A stretch of DNA of 64,000 nt, taken from positions 186,001 to 250,000 of the forward strand of contig NZ_FPCD01000004.1 of assembly GCF_900116865.1 (NCBI RefSeq), written 5' to 3'. The notes beneath the pieces were generated by a model. The model was not told the DNA's origin, did not search any database, and saw nothing but the letters and a program-made list of their open reading frames with translations. Shown piece by piece: positions 43,387-53,096 of the stretch (the first letter of the stretch is position 1; every line of letters begins with the position of its first letter). This stretch comes from Butyrivibrio sp. M55. Lineage in GTDB: Bacteria; Bacillota; Clostridia; Lachnospirales; Lachnospiraceae. The position numbers and the translations under genes were made by a program.

Positions 43387-44526
43387 ATGACAGGGAATAC
43401 AGAGAAAATAATAAAAAATTACATAGAAGGTGTCGGAAGTGCAGACGTAGGTGCGAAGAACAGAGCAAAAGAGTATGACGATGCGCTTATAAAGCCGCCT
43501 CGCAGTCTTGGAAAGCTTGAAGATATCGCGGTTAAGCTTTCGGGAATATCGGGACGGGTTAAGAACTGGATCGGAAGCAAAAAGATTCTGGTTTTTTGTG
43601 CTGACAACGGTGTGACGGCTGAAGGAGTCGCTTCTGCGCCCGTTTCCGTGACGGCTAGCCAGGCAGTCAACATGACTTTAGGAATAACGGGAATGTCCGC
43701 GCTTGCAAAGAATTTCGGTGCGGAAGTTGTGGTTGTTGACGTTGGGGTTGCAACTGAGTTTCCGCTTACATTTGATGGGAAAAAGGCGCCTATTATAGAT
43801 AAAAAGATCAGAAAAGGTACCGGAAATATCGTATGCGAGCCTGCTATGAGCATTGATGAGTGTTTGTGTGCCATATTGACGGGAATTGAGATTGCGGTTG
43901 GAAAAGATGATGGCGCGGAGCCCGGATATATCGATCTTGTTGGGATCGGCGAGATGGGAATAGGAAATACCACGACTTCGGCAGCAGTTCTTTCAGCGAT
44001 CACGGGTGTTTGCAGCGACGACCTTACGGGGCGCGGAGCGGGAATCTCCGATGATGCATATGACAATAAAAAGAAAGTTATAAATAAGGCTCTTTCTTTG
44101 CATGGACTTACAGATGCGTGTGGCAAGTATGTCGATGACTTTGAAGCGGTTACGGATATTTTGTCCAAAGTAGGAGGACTTGATATTGCGGCTATGTGCG
44201 GGGCGTTTATCGGAGCTGCGTACTCCGGAAAAGGAGCCGTGATAGACGGATATATTTCGGCAGTGGCGGCTCTTCTTGCGGTAAAGCTTTGTCCTGCGGT
44301 GTCGGATTATCTTTTTCCCTCACATGTATCTACGGAGCCCGGATATATGCTTGCGATTAAAGAGCTGGGACTTAGCCCGTATCTTGACCTAAATATGGGG
44401 CTTGGAGAGGGAAGCGGATGCGTTCTTGCGTTTGGGGTAATCGAAGGCGCGTGCGCGATGATGAATGATATGGCTACATTTGAAGGTGGCGGAATTGACG
44501 ATTCGTATCTGGAAGGAATCAGGTAA
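43387..44526 (+). CDS. cobT: Nicotinate-nucleotide-dimethylbenzimidazole phosphoribosyltransferase
   Basis: 379 aa. Activates the cobalamin lower-ligand base. Motifs: KPPRSLGKLEDIA near 35, FCADNGVTAEGVASAPVSVT (motif ADNGVTAEGV), GIGEMGIGNTTTSAAV, and the C-terminal LDLNMGLGEGSGC with the catalytic Glu. First gene of the cobTUS group; the next gene starts 2 bp after its stop. No cobalamin riboswitch is visible in the 76-bp region before it. Confidence 0.95.
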   Translation: MTGNTEKIIKNYIEGVGSADVGAKNRAKEYDDALIKPPRSLGKLEDIAVKLSGISGRVKNWIGSKKILVFCADNGVTAEGVASAPVSVTASQAVNMTLGITGMSALAKNFGAEVVVVDVGVATEFPLTFDGKKAPIIDKKIRKGTGNIVCEPAMSIDECLCAILTGIEIAVGKDDGAEPGYIDLVGIGEMGIGNTTTSAAVLSAITGVCSDDLTGRGAGISDDAYDNKKKVINKALSLHGLTDACGKYVDDFEAVTDILSKVGGLDIAAMCGAFIGAAYSGKGAVIDGYISAVAALLAVKLCPAVSDYLFPSHVSTEPGYMLAIKELGLSPYLDLNMGLGEGSGCVLAFGVIEGACAMMNDMATFEGGGIDDSYLEGIR

Positions 44527-44528
44527 AG

Positions 44529-45551
44529 ATGATAGTTCTCTTGACGGGAGGCTGTAAAAACGGCAAATCGAATACTGCTCAGGACATTGCCTGCAGTCTC
44601 AGGGATAAGTCGGGCGGAGGGCTTTACTACGTTGCGACCATGGAGTCCACCGGTAAAGAGGACGACTATCGCATCAGGAAGCATGTGGAAAACAGAGCAG
44701 GGCTTGGCTTTGAGACGATAGAGATTGCAAGAGATATAAAGAGACTTAGTACGGAAAAAGAGAAGTTTTTTAAAGCGGCGGATGAATGCAAAACAAATAC
44801 ATTTCTTGTGGACAGTCTGACAGCGCTTCTTGCAAATGAGATGTTTCGTGTGGATAAAGACGGAAATTTCACGGAGGATTCCTTTGCGACAAAGAGAGTG
44901 TGCGATGATCTAAGAATCTTGTGCAAGGAGAAGGATTACAATCTCATTTTTGTGAGCGATGGAATCTACAGCGATGCAGCGGTTTACGATATGAGCACAG
45001 AGGCATATCGTGAGGGACTGGCTCTTATCGAGAGGAAAGTTTCGGAAATTGCGGATGAAGTCATAGAGATGTGTGCCGGAAAAGCTGTTTTGCACAAGAA
45101 GGGAAATGGTGAAATGAGCGACGGGGAAAATCGCGGAATTCTTATAGTTGGCGGCGCGGGTCAGGGAAAGCTTGAATTTGCAAAGCAGTTTATCAGAGAA
45201 GTCAGAGAAATCGACGATGTCGGAGAAGGTTTCGATATCAGTGATAAAGATATTTATACCTTTGAACATAAAGAAGATTGTAATGATATAGCCGAGGCTG
45301 TTCCCGGTGGTTACAAGATCTATTACCATGTAGAGCGCCTTGTTCGCGGAACAGATGTAAGCATAGATGAGCTTTCGGAGCTCTTTTCCAAAGATGCGAT
45401 AGTTATATGTGAAGATATCACCTGCGGAATTGTTCCTGTGGATGCCCCAGACAGGAAATGGCGTGAAGATGCGGGAAGATTTATGCAGGCACTTGCAACG
45501 AACAGGACAGTTTACAGAGTAATCTGCGGAATAGGGGAAAAAATAGGATGA
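44529..45551 (+). CDS. cobU: Double CobU-like protein (adenosylcobinamide kinase/guanylyltransferase)
   Basis: 340 aa, nearly twice the usual ~180. Residues 1-190 are a CobU domain: P-loop GGCKNGKS, active-site His region RIRKHVENRAGLGFETIE, VDSLTALLANEMF, and EVIEMCAGKAVLHKKG at its end. Residues ~203-340 hold a second P-loop (VGGAGQGKLEFAKQF) and a typical CobU C-terminal segment (DITCGIVPVDAPDRKWREDAG, motif CGIVPVDAPDRKWRED; then GRFMQALA). The second domain lacks the RIxxH part and may be degenerate or regulatory. Between cobT and cobS, overlapping cobS by 4 nt. Confidence 0.88.
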   Translation: MIVLLTGGCKNGKSNTAQDIACSLRDKSGGGLYYVATMESTGKEDDYRIRKHVENRAGLGFETIEIARDIKRLSTEKEKFFKAADECKTNTFLVDSLTALLANEMFRVDKDGNFTEDSFATKRVCDDLRILCKEKDYNLIFVSDGIYSDAAVYDMSTEAYREGLALIERKVSEIADEVIEMCAGKAVLHKKGNGEMSDGENRGILIVGGAGQGKLEFAKQFIREVREIDDVGEGFDISDKDIYTFEHKEDCNDIAEAVPGGYKIYYHVERLVRGTDVSIDELSELFSKDAIVICEDITCGIVPVDAPDRKWREDAGRFMQALATNRTVYRVICGIGEKIG

Positions 45552-46366
45552 AAAGTTTATTCAGGTCTTTTGCCATAGCGTTTTCAATGTATTCCAAGAT
45601 TCCGATGCCTCAGTTTACCTGGGAGAAAGAGGATATGAAGTACAGCATTGTCTTCTTTCCGCTTATCGGAGCTGTTTTGTTTGCAGTTTTAGGCGGGATA
45701 AGGTGTCTTGGGGCGATTCTTGAAATGGGAAGTATTCCCACGGGGCTTTTTATGATGGCTGCGATTGTTCTTATTACCGGCGGAATTCACGTTGACGGGT
45801 ACATGGATTGCAGCGATGCTTTCTCTTCATATGCGGACAGGGAGAAGAAACTTGAGATTTTAAAGGATCCGCATATAGGTGCGTTTGCGGTCATCAGAGT
45901 GCTTGCGCTTTCGGCGGTTTACCTTGCAAGCATTACTATTGTTCTGGATAAAGAGATTCTTTCGGATGTGTCATTGTTTTTTTCGGGAGAAGCTTCGATT
46001 ATCCTTGGGCTTGGATTTATCTTATCGAGGGCACTCAGCGGAATATCTGTTGTGAGTTTCCCATGTGCAAAGAGTGAAGGAACGCTCTACAGCTTTGCTG
46101 AAGGCGCGGACAAGAAGAGATGTCTTTCCATATTGATAAAGGAAGCACTGGTGGTTTCGATAGCGATGATACTGATCGGGGGTATTTGCGGAGTTTGTGC
46201 GGTCTGTGCGGCGCTTTTGGTATTTGCATATTACAAATACAGGACGGGCAGAGAACTTGGCGGAATTACCGGTGATGCGGCAGGTTGGTTTTTGTGTCTT
46301 GCCGAGACTGCGATTGCGGTAGCGATATGTGCATACGTGCTTTTGGGAGGATTTTTAGGAGTTTAG
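45548..46366 (+). CDS. cobS: Adenosylcobinamide-GDP ribazoletransferase (cobalamin synthase)
   Basis: 272 aa integral membrane protein. Joins AdoCbi-GDP and alpha-ribazole (phosphate). CobS hallmark GGIHVDGYMDCSDA near 78 and KDPHIGAFAV near 106 (metal-binding Asp residues), then six or so hydrophobic segments. ATGA overlap with the cobU stop. Confidence 0.95.
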   Translation: MKSLFRSFAIAFSMYSKIPMPQFTWEKEDMKYSIVFFPLIGAVLFAVLGGIRCLGAILEMGSIPTGLFMMAAIVLITGGIHVDGYMDCSDAFSSYADREKKLEILKDPHIGAFAVIRVLALSAVYLASITIVLDKEILSDVSLFFSGEASIILGLGFILSRALSGISVVSFPCAKSEGTLYSFAEGADKKRCLSILIKEALVVSIAMILIGGICGVCAVCAALLVFAYYKYRTGRELGGITGDAAGWFLCLAETAIAVAICAYVLLGGFLGV

Positions 46367-46534
46367 TGTTATATTTGTATTTAATAAACGCAATTTTGTG
46401 AAAATATTTAATCTTTTTTTATAAAAAACAGCAGAATTATTGCTTATAATATAGGCATACACTGAATATAAGCATCGGTTTGTAAGTCGTGGAAATTAAA
46501 GCCTTCGAAGAGGGCTTTGGAGGAGTGAGGCAGA

Positions 46535-48820
46535 ATGATCAGATTGGTATTTATCTTTATATTTGTCTTACTTATTGCCATATTATTGCTATGTGGTATT
46601 GCTTCGCTACGCTCTGAAAAGGCTATAGGCAGATCTGTATGCCTGTTTTGTTTTTCTCTTATTCCTCCGGTTCTCGGAAACATGATAATTGTCGGTGCAA
46701 CCACTGAAAATATAGCTTCTGTCGGTTGCTATATCTACTACATCGGCATGAATCTTGTGATGTACGCTTTGATAAATTTTACAAACAAATATTGCATCAG
46801 GCAGAATGATTCGGACAAAAAAAGAGGAATTGTACCGGAGTGGATTAAATATCTGCTTGTAATTGATGCGGCGCAGCTCATTATGAACATAGTGTTCAAA
46901 CACGCTTTTGTTTTACAGGAAATTGAAGCGTACGGAAAGCCTTATTTCATTATGAAACCTCTACTTGGCCAGATTGTTCACAGAGTTGTTTGCTATGGTG
47001 CTATGGCTATGATAATGATGGTTTTTATAATCAGGAGTTTTCAGGTTCCGAGGCTCTATAGGGAGCGTTATATTGTTATTTTCTTCAGTATGATAGTCGG
47101 TACTTTGTGGCAAACATACTATATTTTTTCCCGTACTCCGATTGACAGATCGATGATAGGATTTGCGGTGTTCGGATTTTTGATATTCTATTTTTCAATT
47201 CATTACAGACCGCTTCGCTTGCTGGACAGCATGCTTGCTGATATTGTCAATGATACTGCGGTGGCAGTGTTCTTGTACGCGCCTGAGGGAAGATGCATAT
47301 GGGTAAATGAATTTGCCAGAAAATTTACCGGTATAAAAGGCAATGATTTTGACGGCGCTTCAAATGCGCTCAGAGATCTTATTGGTGATATAGGCCAAAT
47401 TCCGGAATCACAGGAGACAGAGATAATCAGGCAAGCGGGTGAAGATGAGCAGAGTTTTATGGTAGCCAGAGGCAGTTTTTTTGACGGAAGCGGAAAAAAT
47501 CTGGGATCATATGTCAGAGTCAGGGATATAACAGAAGAAAAACGGCGCATAGAAGAGGAAATGTTTGCGTCCAATCATGATGAATTGACAGGTTTATATA
47601 ACAAAGAATATACGTACAAGAAGATTTCGGATCAGCTTAAGCAGCATGCGCTTAAAGATTATTATATTACACGAATTAATGTCTGCGATTTTAAGGTGTT
47701 TAACGATGTTTTTGGAAAAACGTTCGGTGATGCGGCTCTTAAACAGGTTGCTGACTGGATAAGGAAATATTCTGATGAGAGATGCATATACGGTCGTTTA
47801 AGCGGAGACAGTTTTGGCTCATGTCTTCCTAAGAGCGAGTTCTCACAGGAAATTCTTGAGAGTGATCTGGCACATTTTACGGTGCGAATGGGTGGCATTG
47901 AGCAGAACCTCATGGTACATTTGGGATTTTGCGAGATAGGTGATGAAGATCAGGATGTATCTGTTTTGTTTGACAGGGCGAGTGTGGCTCTTGATTCAAT
48001 CAAGGATGATTATAAGAGGCATGTTGTATTCTTTGACAGGAAAATCAGGGACAAGATGGTCTGGAATCAGGAAATTTCTGCCCAGCTTGATAACGCTATA
48101 GCTCAGAACCAGGTGGTTCCTTATTTGCAGCCTATAGCAGACAACACCGGAAAGATTGTCGGAGCAGAGGCACTTGCCAGATGGATTCATCCTGTGCATG
48201 GATTCATGTCTCCCGGAGATTTTATTCCTTTGTTTGAAGAAAACGGTATGATTGTTGATCTGGACAAGCATATCTGGAAATCTGCCTGTCGTATACTGGC
48301 GGACTGGAAAGTAAAACATCCGGAACTTTTTATTTCCGTTAATGTGTCTCCGAAAGATTTTTATTTAACGGATGTTCTTTCGGATATAGTCAGTTTTGTC
48401 AAAGAATATGAAATAGATACAAAGAGTCTTCGTATTGAAGTCACAGAGAGCAGTATGATGAGGGATACTGACGACAGGATGAGGACTCTGGAAGAATTCA
48501 GAAAACAGGGATTTATTGTAGAGATGGATGATTTCGGAAGCGGCTATTCATCACTTAATATGCTCAAAGACATGCCTGTGGATGTACTTAAAATTGATAT
48601 GAAGTTCCTTGGAAAATCAAGCGATGAACAACGTGCAGACATAGTTATAAAGAATGTTATCAGACTTTCGGAAGATCTTAGTATTGTTTCGCTTGCCGAA
48701 GGCGTGGAAACCAAGGAAGTATTTAATCAACTGAACAAGCTTGGATGCAATCTTTTTCAGGGATATTATTTCTCCAAACCTGTGCCGCTTAATGAATTTG
48801 AGGCTATGCTGGAAGAATAG
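46535..48820 (+). CDS. Membrane PAS-GGDEF-EAL cyclic-di-GMP protein
   Basis: 761 aa. Residues 1-225 form about seven helices (7TM sensor-like). A PAS domain (about 233-345, YAPEGRCIWVNEFARKFTG) and a short coil follow. The GGDEF domain (350-500) is degenerate at the signature: RLSGDSFGSC instead of GGDEF, so no cyclase activity is expected. The EAL domain (515-761) keeps AEALARW, NVSPKDF, EVTESSM, DDFGSGYSS, LKIDMKF, LAEGVET and QGYYFSKP, so it should be an active phosphodiesterase. GGAGG upstream. It lies between cobS and cbiB on the same strand with its own 168-bp leader, an unusual place for a signalling gene. Confidence 0.92.
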   Translation: MIRLVFIFIFVLLIAILLLCGIASLRSEKAIGRSVCLFCFSLIPPVLGNMIIVGATTENIASVGCYIYYIGMNLVMYALINFTNKYCIRQNDSDKKRGIVPEWIKYLLVIDAAQLIMNIVFKHAFVLQEIEAYGKPYFIMKPLLGQIVHRVVCYGAMAMIMMVFIIRSFQVPRLYRERYIVIFFSMIVGTLWQTYYIFSRTPIDRSMIGFAVFGFLIFYFSIHYRPLRLLDSMLADIVNDTAVAVFLYAPEGRCIWVNEFARKFTGIKGNDFDGASNALRDLIGDIGQIPESQETEIIRQAGEDEQSFMVARGSFFDGSGKNLGSYVRVRDITEEKRRIEEEMFASNHDELTGLYNKEYTYKKISDQLKQHALKDYYITRINVCDFKVFNDVFGKTFGDAALKQVADWIRKYSDERCIYGRLSGDSFGSCLPKSEFSQEILESDLAHFTVRMGGIEQNLMVHLGFCEIGDEDQDVSVLFDRASVALDSIKDDYKRHVVFFDRKIRDKMVWNQEISAQLDNAIAQNQVVPYLQPIADNTGKIVGAEALARWIHPVHGFMSPGDFIPLFEENGMIVDLDKHIWKSACRILADWKVKHPELFISVNVSPKDFYLTDVLSDIVSFVKEYEIDTKSLRIEVTESSMMRDTDDRMRTLEEFRKQGFIVEMDDFGSGYSSLNMLKDMPVDVLKIDMKFLGKSSDEQRADIVIKNVIRLSEDLSIVSLAEGVETKEVFNQLNKLGCNLFQGYYFSKPVPLNEFEAMLEE

Positions 48821-48839
48821 AAGATGATATGATGCAAAT

Positions 48840-49907
48840 ATGATGGGATTTTGGGCGGAGTATTATAAGTACATAGCTATTGCAATTTTGGCAGGGGTCA
48901 TAATCGACATTGTTGTCGGTGACCCTGCTTTTTTGCTGCATCCTGTGCAGATCATAGGAAAGCTGATAGAGATCTTGGAGATGTTTTTGCGCAGGAAAAA
49001 AGTGACCGAATCAGGCGGAGATACTAAGGAAAACGCCAAAGTGGGCAGCAATTCAAAAGACTTTGTGCTTGGCTTAATAGAAGTAATAGTTGTTGTAGCG
49101 GTTACGGGAGGTGTTTCTTTTGGAATCTGCTATCTTGCATACAGGATAAATACATATCTTTTGCTTGCGGTAATGAGTGTGATGTGCTGGCAGTGCATCG
49201 CGGCGAGGAGCCTTCGAGATGCAGCAATTGCGGTGTATGTTCCGCTTTCAAAAGGGGATATTGAAGGGGCAAGAAAAGCGGTGTCTATGATCGTGGGAAG
49301 AGATACGCAGAGCCTTGATGATAAAGGGATTGCAAAGGCTGCGGTTGAAACGGTTGCGGAGAATACGAATGACGGCGTTATCTGCCCGCTTTTTTACCAG
49401 ATGCTTGGAGGGCCTGTACTTTCGTATGTGTATAAAGCGGTCAGTACGATGGATTCAATGATCGGATATAAGAATGACAGGTACATGTATTTCGGAAGAT
49501 TTGCGGCTAAGACGGATGACGTGTTTGCTTATATCCCCGCAAGACTCAGTGCTGTCTTTATGATCGCGGGAACGGCTCTTTTGGAAGTGTGCGGAGCATT
49601 ATTTGGAAAAAAGAATGCATTTAATTACAGCACAAAGAATGCAGCCGGGATTTTTGTAAGAGACAGGTATAATCATGCAAGCCCAAATTCGGCGCAGTGC
49701 GAGAGCGTATGCGCAGGTGCTCTGGGACTTAAGCTTGCGGGACCGGCGAGCTACTTTGGTAAGCTTCATGACAAGAAGTTTATAGGGGATGAGCATAGAC
49801 CGATAGAGCCTGAAGACATAAAACGCAGTATACTTCTTATGAATATGACGACAGCTCTTTTTGTGATAATTTATTTTGTCATATATATTTTCGTGAAGCA
49901 GCGATAA
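48840..49907 (+). CDS. cbiB: Adenosylcobinamide-phosphate synthase
   Basis: 355 aa membrane protein (CbiB/CobD of aerobic nomenclature). Amidates adenosylcobyric acid with the aminopropanol (phosphate) made by the CobD-like enzyme. Motifs: GDPAFLLHPVQIIGKLI near 28, VGRDTQSLDDKGIAKAAVETVAENTNDGV (motif ETVAENTNDG), and DRYNHASPNSAQCESV (motif NHASPNSAQCE). An insertion of charged residues (KVTESGGDTKENAKVGSNSK, about 52-72) is longer than usual. Two adjacent ATGs at 48840 and 48843, both with weak ribosome sites. Confidence 0.94.
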   Translation: MMGFWAEYYKYIAIAILAGVIIDIVVGDPAFLLHPVQIIGKLIEILEMFLRRKKVTESGGDTKENAKVGSNSKDFVLGLIEVIVVVAVTGGVSFGICYLAYRINTYLLLAVMSVMCWQCIAARSLRDAAIAVYVPLSKGDIEGARKAVSMIVGRDTQSLDDKGIAKAAVETVAENTNDGVICPLFYQMLGGPVLSYVYKAVSTMDSMIGYKNDRYMYFGRFAAKTDDVFAYIPARLSAVFMIAGTALLEVCGALFGKKNAFNYSTKNAAGIFVRDRYNHASPNSAQCESVCAGALGLKLAGPASYFGKLHDKKFIGDEHRPIEPEDIKRSILLMNMTTALFVIIYFVIYIFVKQR

Positions 49908-49963
49908 TGGTATACTCCAATACGGATGATAATTTACGAAAATAAAAAACGGATGTAGGTGAA

Positions 49964-51574
49964 ATGGATAAAAAATCAATCTTAAACAACAAAATGTTTT
50001 TGTACATGACAGAGTTTTTTGCGGGAATGTCTGTTATGGCAGTTGAGCTTGGGGCAAGCAGACTTCTTGCTCCTTATTTTAGTTCTTCACAGATTGTGTG
50101 GACGATTATTATCGGAACGATAATGATAGCCATGGCGCTTGGAAATATCTACGGTGGCAAGGCTGCAGACAAGGATCCCAATCCCGGCAAACTTTATAAG
50201 AGAATTCTTATCGCTGCCATTTGGATTGCAGCAATTCCTGTTCTTGGTAAATACATAATAATTGCCATCTCTGCGGCGGTTATATTTGCGGTTAACAGCA
50301 ATTTCCTTGTTATAGCTGCATTTGCGACATGCATGATCGTGTTTGTGTTCCCTCTTTTTCTTCTCGGAACAGTAACACCTTCGCTTGCCAAGTACACAAC
50401 GGAGTCACTTGATGACAATGGCAAGATAATCGGAACACTTGGGGCTTTTAACACAGTCGGAAGTATCATAGGTACTTTTGTGCCGACATTTGTTACGATT
50501 CCTGCGGTGGGAACGACAATAACATTTCTTATTTTTGCGGGAATACTGATAGCGCTTTGCATCGCTTTTTTTGTCAGCACGGGTAAAAAAGTCACTGTGA
50601 AAGCGGCATCAGGACTTATTATTTTTATAGTATGCTGTTTTTTCGGACACAGCACCTCGTTTGCTTTTTGGGAAAATGACCTGACTTATGAGGGTGAGTC
50701 TGTTTATAACTATCTTCAGGTAAAAGAAGATCCGTACAGCGTGATACTTTCGACAAACGTTCTTTTCGGAGTTCAGTCAATTCGCATCAAGAGCGGTGAA
50801 CTTACCGGAATGTACTATGACTACGCAATGGCTGCGCCCTATATGAGCGGGGTAAAAGAAAAGGCTCAAGCGGGAGAAAATACTGAAGTTCTGATACTCG
50901 GAATGGGAACGGGAACATATGCGACCCAGATACTTAAATACTTTGACAACGTAAATGTAGAAGGCGTTGAGATCGATGATAAGATCACGGATCTTGCGCA
51001 TAAATACTTTGAACTTCCCGAAAAAGCCAAGGTTACGACATATGACGGAAGAGCTTATCTTGCGGCAGTAGACAAGAAGTACGATGTCATAATGGTAGAT
51101 GCATATCAGGACATTACGATTCCTTTTCAGATGTCATCGACGGAGTTTTTTGACATGGTAAAAGAACACCTTAATCCGGGTGGGGTTATGGTTGTTAATA
51201 TGAACATGTATAGCGATGATAACGAGTCTACAATTAACAGATATCTCGCAGATACCATTTCATCGGTGTTTGACAATGTTGTTACGGTAAAGGTCCCTAA
51301 TTCTACAAATAAAGAGCTCTTTGCTACGGATAATGGGGAGTTTATGAATAGATTATCCGAAAACAGTAAGCTTGAAGGTGATGAGAAGCTTCGTGAGATG
51401 ATGGAGATTGTTGAAGCAAACTGTGTTCCTTACGATGCGGGTAACAACATAATGACAGACGACAAGGCGCCTGTTGAGCTTCTTGGAATGAGGCAGATTG
51501 ACTCGATAATCAAGGACGAAGTTAAGTATTATAAGGAAATATATAAGACTCAGGGACTCGAAGGTTTGTTCTGA
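49964..51574 (+). CDS. Membrane-fused spermidine synthase-like protein
   Basis: 536 aa. The first ~235 residues hold about seven membrane helices; the rest is a spermidine-synthase-type methyltransferase fold with LILGMGTGTYATQILKYF (SAM/dcSAM site), VEIDDK, TYDGRAYLA and the acidic VDAYQD near 380. Such fused proteins are common in Firmicutes and Actinobacteria; they may be aminopropyltransferases or methyltransferases of unknown substrate. No polyamine genes nearby. Confidence 0.85.
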   Translation: MDKKSILNNKMFLYMTEFFAGMSVMAVELGASRLLAPYFSSSQIVWTIIIGTIMIAMALGNIYGGKAADKDPNPGKLYKRILIAAIWIAAIPVLGKYIIIAISAAVIFAVNSNFLVIAAFATCMIVFVFPLFLLGTVTPSLAKYTTESLDDNGKIIGTLGAFNTVGSIIGTFVPTFVTIPAVGTTITFLIFAGILIALCIAFFVSTGKKVTVKAASGLIIFIVCCFFGHSTSFAFWENDLTYEGESVYNYLQVKEDPYSVILSTNVLFGVQSIRIKSGELTGMYYDYAMAAPYMSGVKEKAQAGENTEVLILGMGTGTYATQILKYFDNVNVEGVEIDDKITDLAHKYFELPEKAKVTTYDGRAYLAAVDKKYDVIMVDAYQDITIPFQMSSTEFFDMVKEHLNPGGVMVVNMNMYSDDNESTINRYLADTISSVFDNVVTVKVPNSTNKELFATDNGEFMNRLSENSKLEGDEKLREMMEIVEANCVPYDAGNNIMTDDKAPVELLGMRQIDSIIKDEVKYYKEIYKTQGLEGLF

Positions 51575-51644
51575 AAATTAATATGGCAAAAAATATAAAT
51601 TATCGCTATAATGATTCTAGTAATTCGAAAGGGCGATAACTTAT

Positions 51645-53087
51645 ATGCCGGTTTACACGAAATTATTTGTCGCTTTTTTTCTGGCGATATTCTTTATTAA
51701 CTTTATAAAACACTTGTCGATAAGGCTTACCAATGTATTTTTACTACTGGCGAGCCTTATTTTTTATGCATGGGGCGGAGTGATATTTGTCCCTGTGATA
51801 ATAGTCTTTGGACTTGTTACATACGCTTCGGGATTCATAATAGAAAGGTTTGGAGCGGATGGCTCCCAAAAGGATCAAACCCTCAGAAAAGCGGTTATGA
51901 TTCTTTTTGTGGTTGTGGAAGTGTTACCAATCTGCGTTGTAAGGGCGCTGGGGGTAATATTTCGATATTCACATCACGGTGATATGCTGATCCCTCTTGG
52001 ACTTTCATTCTTTTCTTTGCAGATTGTGACCTATACAGTGGGAGTCTATAAAAAGAAAATTCCCGCAGAAAAAGATCTGTTAAATGTTCTCTTGTTTGTC
52101 TGTTTCTTTCCTTGTGTTTCCAGCGGCCCTATTCAGAGGGCAGAGAATTTACTTCCTCAGATAAAAAAAGAAAAATTTTTTGATTACGAAAGAGCGGTTG
52201 AAGGCCTGATACTGATGGCATGGGGCTTTATGAAAAAGCTGGTGCTTGCCGATAACCTTGCGCTATACATTGATTCTGTGAGGAGCGCCGAGGGAGAGCG
52301 GTATGGAATGGCTCTTTTCCTTACGGTAATTCTGTATTCGTTCAGGCTTTACTTTGATTTTTCGGGGTATTCGGATATTGTTACGGGCTGCGCAAGGGCT
52401 TTGGGATATGATCTTGGCAAGAATTTCGATCATCCGTATCTTTCACATTCTGTAGGAGAGTTTTGGAGAAGGTGGCATATATCGCTTAGCAGTTGGCTCA
52501 GAGATTATGTCTATATACCGCTTGGCGGCAGCAGGACACGGGAGTGGAAGGTTTACAGAAATCTAATTATAACTTTTGCGATAAGCGGAATCTGGCACGG
52601 AGCGGGAATTACATGGATTCTGTGGGGGCTGTTTCACGGAATATGTCTTTGCATCGAGCGTGCGTTTGGAAATAAGAACAGGGAAAAGTCGGCATTTTCG
52701 GTAGTTATAACGTTTATGATCGTAACTTTCGGATGGATTATCTTTTCTGTGGATAGTCTTAGTGAAGCGGTGGGAATCATAGCATCTTTTAAACGGATTC
52801 CGGGTGAGTTATTTATAGTAATGCCGGAGCTTATAGGAAGCGGACTTACTGTAAGTGAAGCGCTAAGGACGTTGTTTATGGTACCGACAAATGCCAGCTT
52901 GTCGCTTATGATCATCGGAATCGTGGCATACATGGTTATAAGCGTGGTTACATATAAGAAATCGGGAATAGAGATGCTTAGGGAAAAAAAATCGATGGTA
53001 AGGTGGAGTGCATATTTTGCGCTTGTTCTTATAATACTTTTCCTTGGACAGTCCGGTGTTGAAGAGTTTGTATATAACAGGTTTTAG
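51645..53087 (+). CDS. MBOAT-family O-acyltransferase (AlgI/DltB-like)
   Basis: 480 aa, about eleven helices. Transfers acyl groups across the membrane to a surface polymer. Hallmarks: FFPCVSSGPIQRAENLLPQ (motif GPIQRA), FWRRWHISLSSWLRDYVYIPLGGSR (motif FWRRWHISLS) and the catalytic His in SGIWHGAGITWILWGLFHG (motif SGIWHGAG). Followed at once by an SGNH-like gene, the usual partner. Confidence 0.92.
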   Translation: MPVYTKLFVAFFLAIFFINFIKHLSIRLTNVFLLLASLIFYAWGGVIFVPVIIVFGLVTYASGFIIERFGADGSQKDQTLRKAVMILFVVVEVLPICVVRALGVIFRYSHHGDMLIPLGLSFFSLQIVTYTVGVYKKKIPAEKDLLNVLLFVCFFPCVSSGPIQRAENLLPQIKKEKFFDYERAVEGLILMAWGFMKKLVLADNLALYIDSVRSAEGERYGMALFLTVILYSFRLYFDFSGYSDIVTGCARALGYDLGKNFDHPYLSHSVGEFWRRWHISLSSWLRDYVYIPLGGSRTREWKVYRNLIITFAISGIWHGAGITWILWGLFHGICLCIERAFGNKNREKSAFSVVITFMIVTFGWIIFSVDSLSEAVGIIASFKRIPGELFIVMPELIGSGLTVSEALRTLFMVPTNASLSLMIIGIVAYMVISVVTYKKSGIEMLREKKSMVRWSAYFALVLIILFLGQSGVEEFVYNRF

Positions 53088-53096
53088 GTGAGGATG

